Under the pieces are notes generated by a model. The model worked only from the letters and a program-made list of their open reading frames with translations, did not search any database and was not told where the DNA came from. From Prosthecobacter algae (GTDB lineage: Bacteria; Verrucomicrobiota; Verrucomicrobiia; Verrucomicrobiales; Verrucomicrobiaceae), in NCBI RefSeq assembly GCF_039542385.1, contig NZ_BAABIA010000002.1, positions 124,001 through 188,000 of the forward strand: DNA of 64,000 bases, given 5' to 3'. The position numbers were made by a program, and so were the translations under genes. Shown piece after piece: positions 1 through 7,679 of the stretch (position 1 is its first letter; each line of letters opens with the position of its first letter).

Positions 1-2658
1 GTCCAGGCTGGGTGTGCTGGAATCTGCGTCCATCGGGTTCAGCCCCAGATCAAACTCCTCGTAGTTAAAAAGCCCGTCACCGTCCGCATCTTCCGTCGCG
101 TCGGCATGCTGGTTACGGTCAAACCGGCCTGGGTACCAAAGATTGCTCAGATCTTCCTCCAGATCCGTCATGCCGTCGTCATCGGCATCATAAACGTCAT
201 TGTTACCCCACAGACTGGTGCCTGCCTGGTACTCCTGAAGGTTGGTGACCTGATCGGCATCCAAATCTCCCCCAGCGTCAGAGGGATCCTCTGGATCGAG
301 CCCATAGGCCAGTTCGACAGGATCGGGGATATCGTCTCCATCGGTGTCCACTTCAGCACCGGAGAGCTGAAAATCCGTTAGGTAAGTGCTCAGTCCCAGT
401 AATTTACTGCGCGACCACTTGTCCAGAGGATTGCTATGCGGAGCAATTCGAAGTTCTTCGAAGTCAGTCAGGCCGTCCCCGTCGGAGTCCACATGAGTCG
501 TCTGGGTGTGATGTAACAAATGCTCGTCCCCATCTGAAAGCCCGTCATTGTCGGTGTCCGCCACATCAGGATCCGAACCAATGGCGGTCTCCACATTGGC
601 ATTGAGCCCGTCAGAATCCCAGTCGGTGAAAAGCAGGGGATCTTCACGATGGCTGTCGTCCACGTTGTTATAACCGTCCCAGTCACCGTCTGTCTCATCG
701 TCTTCGAACTGGTCATTGATGCCGTTGCCGTTGGGCGAGGGGTTAAAATCATTCCACAGCAAAGGATCGCTGATATGCGAATCATTCATGTTGATCCGGG
801 GGTCCCCATCGTCATTGGCATAAGGGTCGTCATTGATCCCATTACCATTGGGCAATGGAAGATAATCATTCCACAGATTTCCATCGTAAGGATGCGAATC
901 GTTGTTATCTGGGTAGCTGTCAGTATCACTGTTAGTCGGCGGCGTGACAGGCGGCTCTTCATGATCATTGATGCCGTTGCCGTTATTGTCATTCCACAAA
1001 TTTCCATCATAAGGGTGTGAATCAGCACCGTTAGGATGGTTGTCATTGTCGCTATCCAAAAGCGATTCATCCTCATCATTGTAGCCATTGCCGCCGGGTG
1101 GAAGGAAATCATTCCACAGCAACGGATTGTCAGGGTGTGAATCGTCCTGGTTAATCCGCTGGTCATTATCATCATTTCCATTTGGATCATCGTTGATGCC
1201 ATTGCGCGGACTCCGGTCGTTCCACAGCAAATCGTTCAGGGGATGAGAGTCATCCTGATCAAGATAGGTATCGTTATCAACGTCTGTCAGACCCGTTTCA
1301 AGTGTGTCATTGATGCCGTTGCGCGGAGTTACATCCTCCCACAAGTTGATGTCGCTGGGATCCGAATCTGCATGGTCAGGGTAGCCGTCACCGTCACTGT
1401 CCACGTCAGTGTCCTCCTCATCATTGATGCCATTGCGCGGGCTCCGGTCATTCCACAGCAAACTGTTCTGAGGATCTGAATCATGCTGGTCAAGATGCAA
1501 GTCGCCATCGACATCTGTCAGACCCGTTTCAGACCCGTCATTGATGCCGTTGCGCGGATTAAAATCTGCCCACAAGGCATTGTTCGCGGGATCGGAGTCC
1601 GCATTGTCTGCATATCCGTCACCATCTCCGTCTGGAGGAGGTTCACTGTCGTCGTTGTAGCCACTGTTGTCCCAGTCGCTCCACAACCAAGAAGCGTTGG
1701 GATGTGAGTCGTATTGATTGACGGTTCCATCTTGGTCATCATCTCCGTAGGGATCGTCGTTGAATCCGTTGTTATCCCAGTCATACCAACGTGCGGCGTC
1801 ATCCGGATGCGAGTCGTTCTGATTCAGTGTGCCGTCACTATCGTCATCGCCATTGGGATCATCGTTGAGCCCGTTGTTGTTCCAGTCATTCCACAGCAGG
1901 GAATTGTCAGGGTGCGAGTCATTTAGATTGATCGTGCCATCCTGATCGTCATCCCCGTTTGGATCGTCATTGATCCCGTTGTCATTCCAGTCATTCCATT
2001 GGGTCGGATCATACGGATCTGAGTCGTTGGAATTCACATATCCATCGCCATCCCAGTCATTGGTAGGAGCGTCGTCAACGCCATCATTGTTGTAATCCCG
2101 GCTAAGGGCGCTGTCTTGAGGGTGGGAATCCTCGTGATTTTTCGTCCCGTCTCCATCCCAGTCAAAGTAGCTGATTCCCAAGCCGAGCGTGGGATAATGG
2201 ACCCCGTAAAAATTATGCAGCTCATCGTGGTCGCTGTAGCCATCGGCATCGCTGTCCCAATTGGTCGGACTAAAACCTGCCACGGGGCCGCCCAGCAGAT
2301 CCATCTCATTGCCATCCGAAATCCCATCATAGTCACTGTCTGGATTAAACGGGTCTGTCTGCCACAAAATCTCTCGTGCATTCAGCAACCCATCGCCATC
2401 ACTGTCCTGAGTATCATAAACCCAGGAATTTTCCTCGGAGTCATGGACCTGGTTGTTGTTCCAATCCTCGTATTGACGGGTTTCAACAAAATTCCCGAGG
2501 TAATCCAAAACATCGTAACTCTGTACTGGCACGGCCTGACTAAACGGCTGAGGCCCGAGGATCAATGAGGCAATCAGGATGCCATGCATTAACCAGGCGT
2601 GACGGCTCCAGCGACGCAACTGAGGAAGGACATCCGTACAGTATCTTGATTCGTTCAT
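1..2658 (-). CDS. Secreted Asp/Asn-rich calcium-binding repeat protein (TSP3-like), C-terminus beyond left edge
   Basis: An uninterrupted minus-strand frame runs from an ATG at 2658 to the window edge, giving 886 residues without a stop. The N-terminus has a signal peptide: basic RRWSRH, then a hydrophobic stretch ending PFSQA near residue 43. From about residue 85 the protein is built of acidic D-x-D-x-D-G loops of the thrombospondin type 3 / dockerin-like calcium-binding kind. Residues of about 200-680 form 13 degenerate units of 35-40 residues. Each unit has an acidic loop, a DSHP or DSDP turn, an LWNDW-like aromatic segment and an NGINDDP-like turn. More ordinary TSP3 repeats follow (DSDGDGLTDFEEL type). 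Known TSP3 proteins are secreted or surface proteins stiffened by calcium. Any catalytic or anchoring domain would lie beyond the left edge. The start could also be the internal Met at residue 23. Confidence 0.85.
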   Translation of the reverse strand, partial: MNESRYCTDVLPQLRRWSRHAWLMHGILIASLILGPQPFSQAVPVQSYDVLDYLGNFVETRQYEDWNNNQVHDSEENSWVYDTQDSDGDGLLNAREILWQTDPFNPDSDYDGISDGNEMDLLGGPVAGFSPTNWDSDADGYSDHDELHNFYGVHYPTLGLGISYFDWDGDGTKNHEDSHPQDSALSRDYNNDGVDDAPTNDWDGDGYVNSNDSDPYDPTQWNDWNDNGINDDPNGDDDQDGTINLNDSHPDNSLLWNDWNNNGLNDDPNGDDDSDGTLNQNDSHPDDAARWYDWDNNGFNDDPYGDDDQDGTVNQYDSHPNASWLWSDWDNSGYNDDSEPPPDGDGDGYADNADSDPANNALWADFNPRNGINDGSETGLTDVDGDLHLDQHDSDPQNSLLWNDRSPRNGINDEEDTDVDSDGDGYPDHADSDPSDINLWEDVTPRNGINDTLETGLTDVDNDTYLDQDDSHPLNDLLWNDRSPRNGINDDPNGNDDNDQRINQDDSHPDNPLLWNDFLPPGGNGYNDEDESLLDSDNDNHPNGADSHPYDGNLWNDNNGNGINDHEEPPVTPPTNSDTDSYPDNNDSHPYDGNLWNDYLPLPNGNGINDDPYANDDGDPRINMNDSHISDPLLWNDFNPSPNGNGINDQFEDDETDGDWDGYNNVDDSHREDPLLFTDWDSDGLNANVETAIGSDPDVADTDNDGLSDGDEHLLHHTQTTHVDSDGDGLTDFEELRIAPHSNPLDKWSRSKLLGLSTYLTDFQLSGAEVDTDGDDIPDPVELAYGLDPEDPSDAGGDLDADQVTNLQEYQAGTSLWGNNDVYDADDDGMTDLEEDLSNLWYPGRFDRNQHADATEDADGDGLFNYEEFDLGLNPMDADSSTPSLD
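615..2065 (-). repeat. Thirteen tandem DSHP/LWND coding repeats
   Basis: Inside the repeat protein, 13 tandem units of roughly 105-125 bp can be read on the minus strand. The most regular are WNDWNNNGLNDDPNGDDD followed by SDGTLNQNDSHPDD, and close variants. Later units swap DDPNGD for PRNGINDxxETGLTDVD or NGNGINDxEE. The DNA is diverged but the protein pattern is conserved, so the repeats look old and selected for protein structure. Confidence 0.8.
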
Positions 2659-2990
2659 TTTGATGAAAGGCGTGAAATAAGAATGTCCCCCGATGTGGGG
2701 ATGAAGATTTTCTTTATTTTTGGCCAGGAGATTAACTTTTTAACCGAAAAGCAAACTTTATTGCCAAGGCCCCTTCGGATTTTCTTAGGGCGTGTTTTAA
2801 AACCGTACAAGTTTCTGAAAATGGCCTAACAAGAGATATCTATTTGCATCTACAATACCAGGCGGTGGCACCCTAGTTGGCCCTAAAATCCCTCGCCCAG
2901 GCCATCGAGCACACCACCGCCCTCGCCCATCGCAGGCTCCCGAAGGCTTAGCCGCTAGAGCCTTATCAGGGTATAAATGACCCAGGTATG
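2659..2990. other. Intergenic stretch at the left border of the accessory island
   Basis: No convincing gene is visible here. The part next to 2658 should carry the promoter of the repeat protein. A short CCCC-GATGT-GGGG hairpin sits at about 2688-2701. The stretch 2860-2960 is GC-rich and looks like degenerate coding sequence, but no family can be recognised on either strand. Confidence 0.5.
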
Positions 2991-3185
2991 TCATTTTTCC
3001 TCGAACTTCTGCCAAGAAGACGTGCTCAAAGAACTCCATTCCACGTTGCCTGTCCAATGGTCTAGCCGTACAACAACTTGGTCATTGATATGTCTGATGC
3101 TGAATCTGTTTATGCAGGCAAATATCAGAATGGCAAACAGGGCAATAATCGTCCCCAGTAATGCAAGAGGTGGTATTGACTTCAT
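2991..3185 (-). CDS. Small single-pass membrane protein, last gene of the NdpA operon
   Basis: The 64-residue product has an N-terminal hydrophobic segment (about residues 5-25, PPLALLGTIIALFAILIFAC) followed by a short polar tail. This suggests an inner-membrane anchor with a small cytoplasmic or periplasmic domain. Its ATG lies one base after the TAA of the upstream gene (TAA-T-ATG), so it is probably translated by coupling. No family was recognised. The tight linkage is the main evidence that it is real. Confidence 0.5.
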   Translation of the reverse strand: MKSIPPLALLGTIIALFAILIFACINRFSIRHINDQVVVRLDHWTGNVEWSSLSTSSWQKFEEK

Positions 3186-3186
3186 A

Positions 3187-3714
3187 TTATTTCACTGGGC
3201 CAATTGTGAACCACAGGGCATCCGGATTGCTTCGCCATGAGTCGTCAGCGTTCAGCCTCTCCGCTAAATCAGCAAGGATGAGTTCCCAAAAGCTGATGAA
3301 ACCGTCCTTTGAGACCTCAGGCACATAACGAATCTGCTGCCCGTCGATGGGCTGATATGTGAATGAACTACCTTTGTCCCGATGATGATAATACAAGCCA
3401 AATTGGATGATTGCCCCCCCTTCGGAGTGGGGACGATGGGAGCGTTTGCCATATGGAACATAGAGAAGAAGACCGATTTCCCAGGCTTTGATCTCCGGTT
3501 TATAGCGGATGCCCAAGTCCCATTTTGATTCACCTTCTAGGTTCAGCTTTGCACCATCTACACGCACGTTTAAAGGGTGGGGTTCCGGATAAGGAGCCAT
3601 CCCAGCATTAGTGATTAGCGAAGACAGTACTTCGATGGCATTCCTGGCAAATTGCTTCTCTCGTGCTGCTTCGGCTCTTTTAGCCTCAACGAGTTGGATA
3701 AATGAAATGCTCAT
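3187..3714 (-). CDS. Hypothetical 175-residue protein in the NdpA operon
   Basis: The product starts with a charged helical stretch (residues about 8-32, AKRAEAAREKQFARNAIEVL). A mixed, probably alpha/beta domain follows, rich in aromatic residues (WDLGIRYKPEIKAWEIGLLLYVPYG, FGLYYHH). There is no signal peptide or membrane segment. It sits 18 bp after the 46-residue peptide gene and 1 bp before the small membrane protein. No family was recognised, and its role is probably tied to the NdpA-like and membrane proteins upstream. Confidence 0.7.
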   Translation of the reverse strand: MSISFIQLVEAKRAEAAREKQFARNAIEVLSSLITNAGMAPYPEPHPLNVRVDGAKLNLEGESKWDLGIRYKPEIKAWEIGLLLYVPYGKRSHRPHSEGGAIIQFGLYYHHRDKGSSFTYQPIDGQQIRYVPEVSKDGFISFWELILADLAERLNADDSWRSNPDALWFTIGPVK

Positions 3715-3732
3715 AAACGATATTTCGTAAGT

Positions 3733-3873
3733 TTACTTCTTCCAGCAAACAACACTTGCCGCAGCATCAGGCCCACACGGCCCCACAGGTTTCTTCGGCA
3801 CCGCCGCCCACGCCACCGCCGCGATTAGGCAGCCCAGGGATATAATCAGCGGGATTTTCATACAGATATTCAT
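3733..3873 (-). CDS. 46-residue secreted cysteine-containing peptide
   Basis: The ATG at 3873 shares one base with the TAA of the upstream membrane-protein gene (TAATG), a typical coupled start. The product begins MNICMKIPLII and has a hydrophobic core ending AAVAWA (about residue 23). A mature part of about 23 residues follows with two cysteines (GPCGP and VVCWKK). It looks like a small exported peptide or a short membrane peptide. It could be spurious, but the coupled start, clean signal-peptide shape and 18-bp spacing to the next gene support it. Confidence 0.5.
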   Translation of the reverse strand: MNICMKIPLIISLGCLIAAVAWAAVPKKPVGPCGPDAAASVVCWKK

Positions 3874-5036
3874 TAAAGATTACACCATTTAATGATCGCC
3901 GCGATAGGTGGAAGGAAGCTCAAAAGGAACATCCAGCCCGAAAACTTTTCAGATCTATAACCCCGTTCCTCAAGCGTTTTAAAAGCCTTGGCTAGAACTG
4001 GGTTGTCTCTATCTAGCCCCTTTTTCTCAAAGTCTACTTTCTTCTCCTGAATGGATTTTGTCAAAAGATCCAAGAGGGCACTCTGGGTGAAATGAACCCA
4101 CGCCATGCCCGCCAGATAGAGAACTGCAGATAAAACAATGGCGCTGTTCCCCAAAGGCCCCATGTCTTTATTTACTTCCTTGTAAGCCAGAAAAAGAGCG
4201 ATTGGCACCGTGAGCCCCTTTGTCTCCAGGCCACTCACAATGGTCTCCATTTTTCCGGCAAACTCGACAGCGGCCAGCTTCGCCTCCTCTTCCAGCTTTT
4301 CAGGCGAATGCTCACACAGATAGATGCTCATCTGCTCCCTCAACCCACGCGCAAAGCGGGGGAGGGATGACAGCAGATAAGAGAAGCGGGTTTCAGGGTC
4401 CTGTCCATCAAGATGCGCTGCAATCCGGGAGGCCAGAATTTCCTTTCGAATTTCTGTGGCATCACTGGCTTCCATGAAGGATGCAACAGAAGACAGATCA
4501 AGAGGAGAACTCAGTTCTTTAAGACTGAACCCGGGCTGAATTTCCGTCTTGCGCACTCCAAAGAACCAGAGGCTGTCCGTGTCCCCATCTTGGTGATGGG
4601 CGTAAATCCTTAGCAACTGCCAGAGCTTGATGGCTTGGTGATAGGACTTCAATGGCTCAGGAATATCATCCAGCCTTGTCATCCCAAACCGGTAGAAAAC
4701 CGGTTCGCCATTCCCCCAAACCAAGTACACTTCTGGCTCACGTTGCCATGCCTTGCTCAGTTTGAGGATTCCTTCCACAGACTCGGCAATAACCGCCTTC
4801 TCCACTTGGCTAGTGCATCTTAGATCAACCTTTTGTCCAGCCGGCACGATGGATCCTGGGGCGGCGTGCTCCCAGTTTGAGTAGATCTCATCATCCCCCA
4901 GGACAATCAAAAGATTCGCAGGGATCCCTGCCGACCCCGCCGTTAATGTGAGCATCCCGTCTTGACGCCAAATCGGCATCCCGTCACTTGCTTTGACGAG
5001 ATGCTTCAAGTTGGAGATGACTCTATCGCAATTCAT
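3873..5036 (-). CDS. Membrane protein partner of the NdpA-like protein
   Basis: This 387-residue protein has a large soluble N-terminal part (residues 1 to about 270) of unrecognised fold. Two or three hydrophobic segments lie at the C-terminal end: about 292-312 (NSAIVLSAVLYLAGMAWVHF), about 362-385 (FSGWMFLLSFLPPIAAIIKW), and a possible short one near 275. A charged region lies between them. Its ATG overlaps the NdpA-like gene stop as ATGA, so the two are co-translated. A soluble recognition part plus C-terminal membrane helices is common among effector proteins of phage-defence operons. That role is inferred from layout only. Confidence 0.75.
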   Translation of the reverse strand: MNCDRVISNLKHLVKASDGMPIWRQDGMLTLTAGSAGIPANLLIVLGDDEIYSNWEHAAPGSIVPAGQKVDLRCTSQVEKAVIAESVEGILKLSKAWQREPEVYLVWGNGEPVFYRFGMTRLDDIPEPLKSYHQAIKLWQLLRIYAHHQDGDTDSLWFFGVRKTEIQPGFSLKELSSPLDLSSVASFMEASDATEIRKEILASRIAAHLDGQDPETRFSYLLSSLPRFARGLREQMSIYLCEHSPEKLEEEAKLAAVEFAGKMETIVSGLETKGLTVPIALFLAYKEVNKDMGPLGNSAIVLSAVLYLAGMAWVHFTQSALLDLLTKSIQEKKVDFEKKGLDRDNPVLAKAFKTLEERGYRSEKFSGWMFLLSFLPPIAAIIKWCNL

Positions 5037-6022
5037 GTCAGGATCTCTTCCTGTAGCTTCGCGATCAACTCTGGGGGTGCATTCTTGATCTGTACAGTGG
5101 TTTTATTGACGCTGATCTTGTCTGCCCATTTGACCTTGTTGAGCTGCAGTTTTAGGCCGTTCGCGCTATAAGAAAAATTGATCAGGCTGTCCATAACCCG
5201 TTTGGGAGGTGGGGCAAAGTTTCCAGGCAACCCGTACTTTTCATCGTTGAGGCTGCTAAGAATACCCTCTGGATTATCAGGATTCAGGAGGTTGGCGAGA
5301 CCCGTTAAACTCAGATCCTTATCCTCCTTCCGGCACTGCTGCCAATAGTTATGGAGAGCACTGTTGGCCTCTTCGATGTCCAATCCGTGTTCCTTCGCAA
5401 CCTCATCCAAGACCGAAATCAGAAGGCGCCCTTGAGCCGATGTGTCTGGGAGTTTTTCACACCCCAGAAACTCGCGAAAATAGTCAGATACCCCATCCGC
5501 TTTTTGCGCCACAAACTGAAGAAGTCCAGGTTCGTTCGTTGCAACACCCGCGTGGCGTACTCGCACCCCATGCCTCAAATGATCGAAGTCGAGGGTTGCC
5601 GAAGCTATCGGGTTCATCTGGGCATCGAAAGTCGTCCTCGCCTCCGTGCTAAGGAGGGCGACAAGAAGCAAGGTGTCTTCAGCCAGTTTGTGCTCCGCGA
5701 AAACGACAAACCCCCCGGTGGCCATGACTTGCTCCTTCATGCCCTTCTCAAGAAGCTTGGTAAGGTCATGGGAAAGAGTAATAAACTCCTTGTCTGTCAT
5801 TGCCTTCATGTACCGTTCGAGCCGCAATTGAAAAGTCGGTTTCTCTCCAGCTTCTTCGGCAAATTGCCCTGGGTGACTCTTGCGCGAGAGTGCTTTACGC
5901 AACTCGGCCAGCAGCCTTTGAGCATCTTCAGAATCACTGATCAGTTTCTCCCTCAAGAAATGTGAAATCTCTTTGCTGCGTTGATCCTTGTCGATGCGAT
6001 GGGCGATGAGTTTTATGGACAT
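5033..6022 (-). CDS. NdpA/YejK-like 37-kDa nucleoid-associated protein
   Basis: The product follows the NA37 (NdpA/YejK) family nearly end to end. It shares the opening MSIKLIAHRIDKDQ, the central GGFVVFAEHKLAEDTLLLVALL block, then IASATLDFDHLRHGVRVRH and DYFREFLGC. YejK of E. coli is a 335-residue DNA-associated protein, and this one is 329 residues from the ATG at 6022. The frame could extend to a TTG at 6073, but the family starts at the ATG. It is the first gene of a five-gene overlapping operon in a low-GC island next to a tRNA. That is unlike the stand-alone housekeeping gene and suggests a specialised accessory role. Confidence 0.85.
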   Translation of the reverse strand: MSIKLIAHRIDKDQRSKEISHFLREKLISDSEDAQRLLAELRKALSRKSHPGQFAEEAGEKPTFQLRLERYMKAMTDKEFITLSHDLTKLLEKGMKEQVMATGGFVVFAEHKLAEDTLLLVALLSTEARTTFDAQMNPIASATLDFDHLRHGVRVRHAGVATNEPGLLQFVAQKADGVSDYFREFLGCEKLPDTSAQGRLLISVLDEVAKEHGLDIEEANSALHNYWQQCRKEDKDLSLTGLANLLNPDNPEGILSSLNDEKYGLPGNFAPPPKRVMDSLINFSYSANGLKLQLNKVKWADKISVNKTTVQIKNAPPELIAKLQEEILT

Positions 6023-6139
6023 GGGAGTTGGCGGAAGACTGTTTCCGTATTTGCGTGTAGCCTGTACGTTCAATCATGTAAATAAATTTCCCTAGCATTT
6101 TACCGCATGTCTATACTTAGGCCTGAGATTAAAAGCGGC

Positions 6140-6400
6140 TCAAGCCCGGATGGCCAGCCCCCAGTCCGGCCGCTCCGTATAGGGTTGAACCGCTAGAGAA
6201 AACCCCGTCAGCGCCTCAATCTCCGCTTGGGCCTTCAGGCTCAGCGTCCGCGTTCGCACCTTCTCAGGCTCCAAAAACTCCTTCCGCAGCTTGCTTCGTT
6301 GCTGAGGCGTCAACCCCTGCAGCCAAGCAGCCAGCCGTTGCTGCGCTTCCAGAGCTTCAGGGCATTCGGTTCCATAAATGACAGGATAAAGATTCTTCAT
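6140..6400 (-). CDS. Hypothetical 86-residue protein
   Basis: The likely start is the ATG at 6400 (MKNLYPVIYG); an upstream GTG at 6442 is possible. The product is mostly helical, with a segment EALEAQQRLAAWLQGLTPQQRSKLRKEFLEPEK and a C-terminal part ending PDWGLAIRA. It has no membrane segment. It is separated from the NdpA-like gene by about 120 bp and could lead the same transcript. No family was recognised. Confidence 0.5.
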   Translation of the reverse strand: MKNLYPVIYGTECPEALEAQQRLAAWLQGLTPQQRSKLRKEFLEPEKVRTRTLSLKAQAEIEALTGFSLAVQPYTERPDWGLAIRA

Positions 6401-6772
6401 GACGGTTAAACTGTTCGTTTGCACAGTTTCCACGAACGCCACAAAATCAAATGCGATTTCACCGCATCAATCGCAGAAAACACTAAACCCACATTTGACG
6501 TGGGTTAAAAGTGGTGTAAACTACAATTGCTCTTTCAATTGCCAGGGAGGAGCTCCTGACAAATCAAGCATCTGTCAGGAGGCACACAACAGGTCTGTCT
6601 GATCGACGAATTACATAGACGAAAGATCTCTAAGACCTATCACAACAACACAATCAACTATCAATCCATCATCACATGAAGAGCGACACTCATTGTTTAC
6701 CCATTGCCTCCCAATTAGTACCCACCGTTCGTTAGATCGCGGCTACTAAACAGGGGGATTAATCCTCCCAAA
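6401..6772. promoter_or_regulatory. Intergenic region rich in inverted repeats between divergent units
   Basis: This 372-bp AT-rich stretch lies between the leftward small gene and the rightward membrane-protein/RHH pair, so it should hold promoters for both. Visible inverted repeats are AACCCAC/GTGGGTT (6486-6506), CAATTG twice (6524-6541), and CTCCTGACA/TGTCAGGAG (6553-6581). A perfect 10-bp palindrome GGATTAATCC (6756-6765) sits just before the ATG at 6773. They are plausible operators for the nearby DNA-binding protein. No gene is seen in it. Confidence 0.5.
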
Positions 6773-7054
6773 ATGCCAACGTTACCTAAACCTAATAAGC
6801 CAACTCAACCCGATCGTCTCGGAGAATACGAAAAAAATTGGTCAGAAACGCTAGCAGACTGCGTGCTGACACTTCATAGCAGGGAAAAAGTTCCCATTAG
6901 AAGAAACATCACGCTGATGTTTATACTCCTCGTCCCAAGCCTTGGATTGTTGGCTTGGCTCCAAACTCCACCCTACATGGTGTGGATATTACTTTTCGCG
7001 TGGCTGAGCTGCGTTGGCTTATGCATCCATAGTTGGAAAATTGAAAAAAGATAA
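6773..7054 (+). CDS. Small two-pass membrane protein
   Basis: The 93-residue product has a charged N-terminus and two hydrophobic segments, about residues 46-62 (ITLMFILLVPSLGLLAWL) and 67-86 (YMVWILLFAWLSCVGLCIH), ending in a basic tail. Its last codons overlap the start of the ribbon-helix-helix-like gene, so the two form one unit. The layout (small membrane protein plus overlapping DNA-binding protein) is like some toxin-antitoxin pairs, but no toxin family was recognised. Confidence 0.6.
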   Translation: MPTLPKPNKPTQPDRLGEYEKNWSETLADCVLTLHSREKVPIRRNITLMFILLVPSLGLLAWLQTPPYMVWILLFAWLSCVGLCIHSWKIEKR

Positions 7055-7256
7055 AATTCGTTTAAGTCTCGATCTCCTTCCAGAGGCGAAAGCTCACCTG
7101 GAACTGGTCCAGACAAAAAGTCGAGCCACGACCATTTTAGAGGTCTTCCGCCGAGCTCTTGCGCTGTATGAACTGATCTTGGATCAGCAAGCAGCCAAGG
7201 GCAAAGTGATCCTCGAAAACGCCGATGGCTCCAGAGAAGTCTTGCGCATCCTTTAA
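7041..7256 (+). CDS. Ribbon-helix-helix-like DNA-binding protein
   Basis: The product begins (M)KKDKIRLSLDLLPEAKAHLE, a beta strand followed by a helix. It continues with TTILEVFRRALALYELILDQQ and a short strand GKVILENADGSREVLRIL. This is the form of CopG/MetJ-type ribbon-helix-helix repressors and related antitoxins. The best start is the TTG at 7041, with a GGA motif just upstream; the frame is open back to a TTG at 7014. It overlaps the membrane-protein gene by 14 bp and probably autoregulates the pair through the repeats upstream. Confidence 0.65.
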   Translation: MKKDKIRLSLDLLPEAKAHLELVQTKSRATTILEVFRRALALYELILDQQAAKGKVILENADGSREVLRIL

Positions 7257-7290
7257 GGTGCCCTCGCACTGCTCATAGATCAAATTGTAG

Positions 7291-7316
7291 GCTGCCCAGA
7301 ATGCCTGGGCAGCCTT
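7291..7316 (+). terminator. Hairpin terminator after the RHH-like gene
   Basis: The arms GCTGCCCA (7291-7298) and TGGGCAGC (7306-7313) pair perfectly around a 7-base loop. They lie 35 bp after the stop of the plus-strand RHH-like gene. The T-tract is weak. Confidence 0.55.
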
Positions 7317-7327
7317 GTCATTTAACC

Positions 7328-7440
7328 TCACGCCACCCGCCGCAGGATCTCGTCATCACTGATCGGGTCCAGGGTTTGCAGCACCGCGCCATAGGTCGTC
7401 TCCACCATCTAGGCGGTCTTGTTCCCCAGTAGTGCCGGTG
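7328..7440 (-). pseudogene. Possible C-terminal remnant of a tyrosine recombinase
   Basis: Reading the minus strand gives ALLGNKTA, an in-frame TAG, then MVETTYGAVLQTLDPISDDE and a stop at 7328. The LLGxKTxxMxxxxYG pattern resembles the last box of phage-type integrases, with the Tyr as nucleophile. Only about 35 codons can be followed and one stop interrupts them, so this would be a dead fragment. The call is tentative. Confidence 0.35.
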
Positions 7441-7576
7441 TCTGGGGAGCTGCACGAGGAATCCCCCATGCGTTTTAGAAGCTCGATCTCTTGAGGCGCT
7501 TATCGCGGTGCCAAATAAACCATTGAATTATCACCATTAAGACCAACTGGGAGGCTAGGTAAGCGTAATTTTCTCA

Positions 7577-7596
7577 ACATCAACCATGGTTGATGT
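7577..7596. promoter_or_regulatory. Perfect 20-bp palindrome
   Basis: The half-site ACATCAACCA (7577-7586) is followed directly by its exact reverse complement TGGTTGATGT (7587-7596). A perfect 20-bp dyad is a likely site for a dimeric DNA-binding protein or an island processing site. No partner copy was noticed elsewhere in the window. Confidence 0.5.
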
Positions 7597-7604
7597 GTGC
7601 AGAA

Positions 7605-7639
7605 ACAAATTGAGCCCGGCACCTTGCGGTACCGGGCTC
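7605..7639 (-). terminator. Hairpin terminator for the 7680-8375 gene
   Basis: GAGCCCGG (7612-7619) and CCGGGCTC (7632-7639) pair, with partial pairing extending into the loop. On the minus strand the hairpin is followed by AATTTGTTT. It lies about 40 bp after the stop of the minus-strand gene. Confidence 0.6.
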
Positions 7640-7679
7640 TTTAATATGGGCCACAGAAATATGAGAAGCCTTAATGGAC

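Larger units (their letters stand above)
7257..7679. other. Intergenic stretch with hairpins, a 20-bp palindrome and a recombinase remnant
   Basis: No intact gene is seen. It holds a terminator hairpin for the plus-strand pair, a short remnant that may be the end of a tyrosine recombinase, a perfect 20-bp palindrome, and a terminator for the minus-strand gene ending at 7680. Each is listed separately. Confidence 0.6.

Noticed and set aside
106-1926. Runs of plus-strand open frames with valine/isoleucine-rich products
   Set aside because: They are antisense to the DSHP repeat protein; Asp/Asn-rich codons read as Val/Ile on the other strand.
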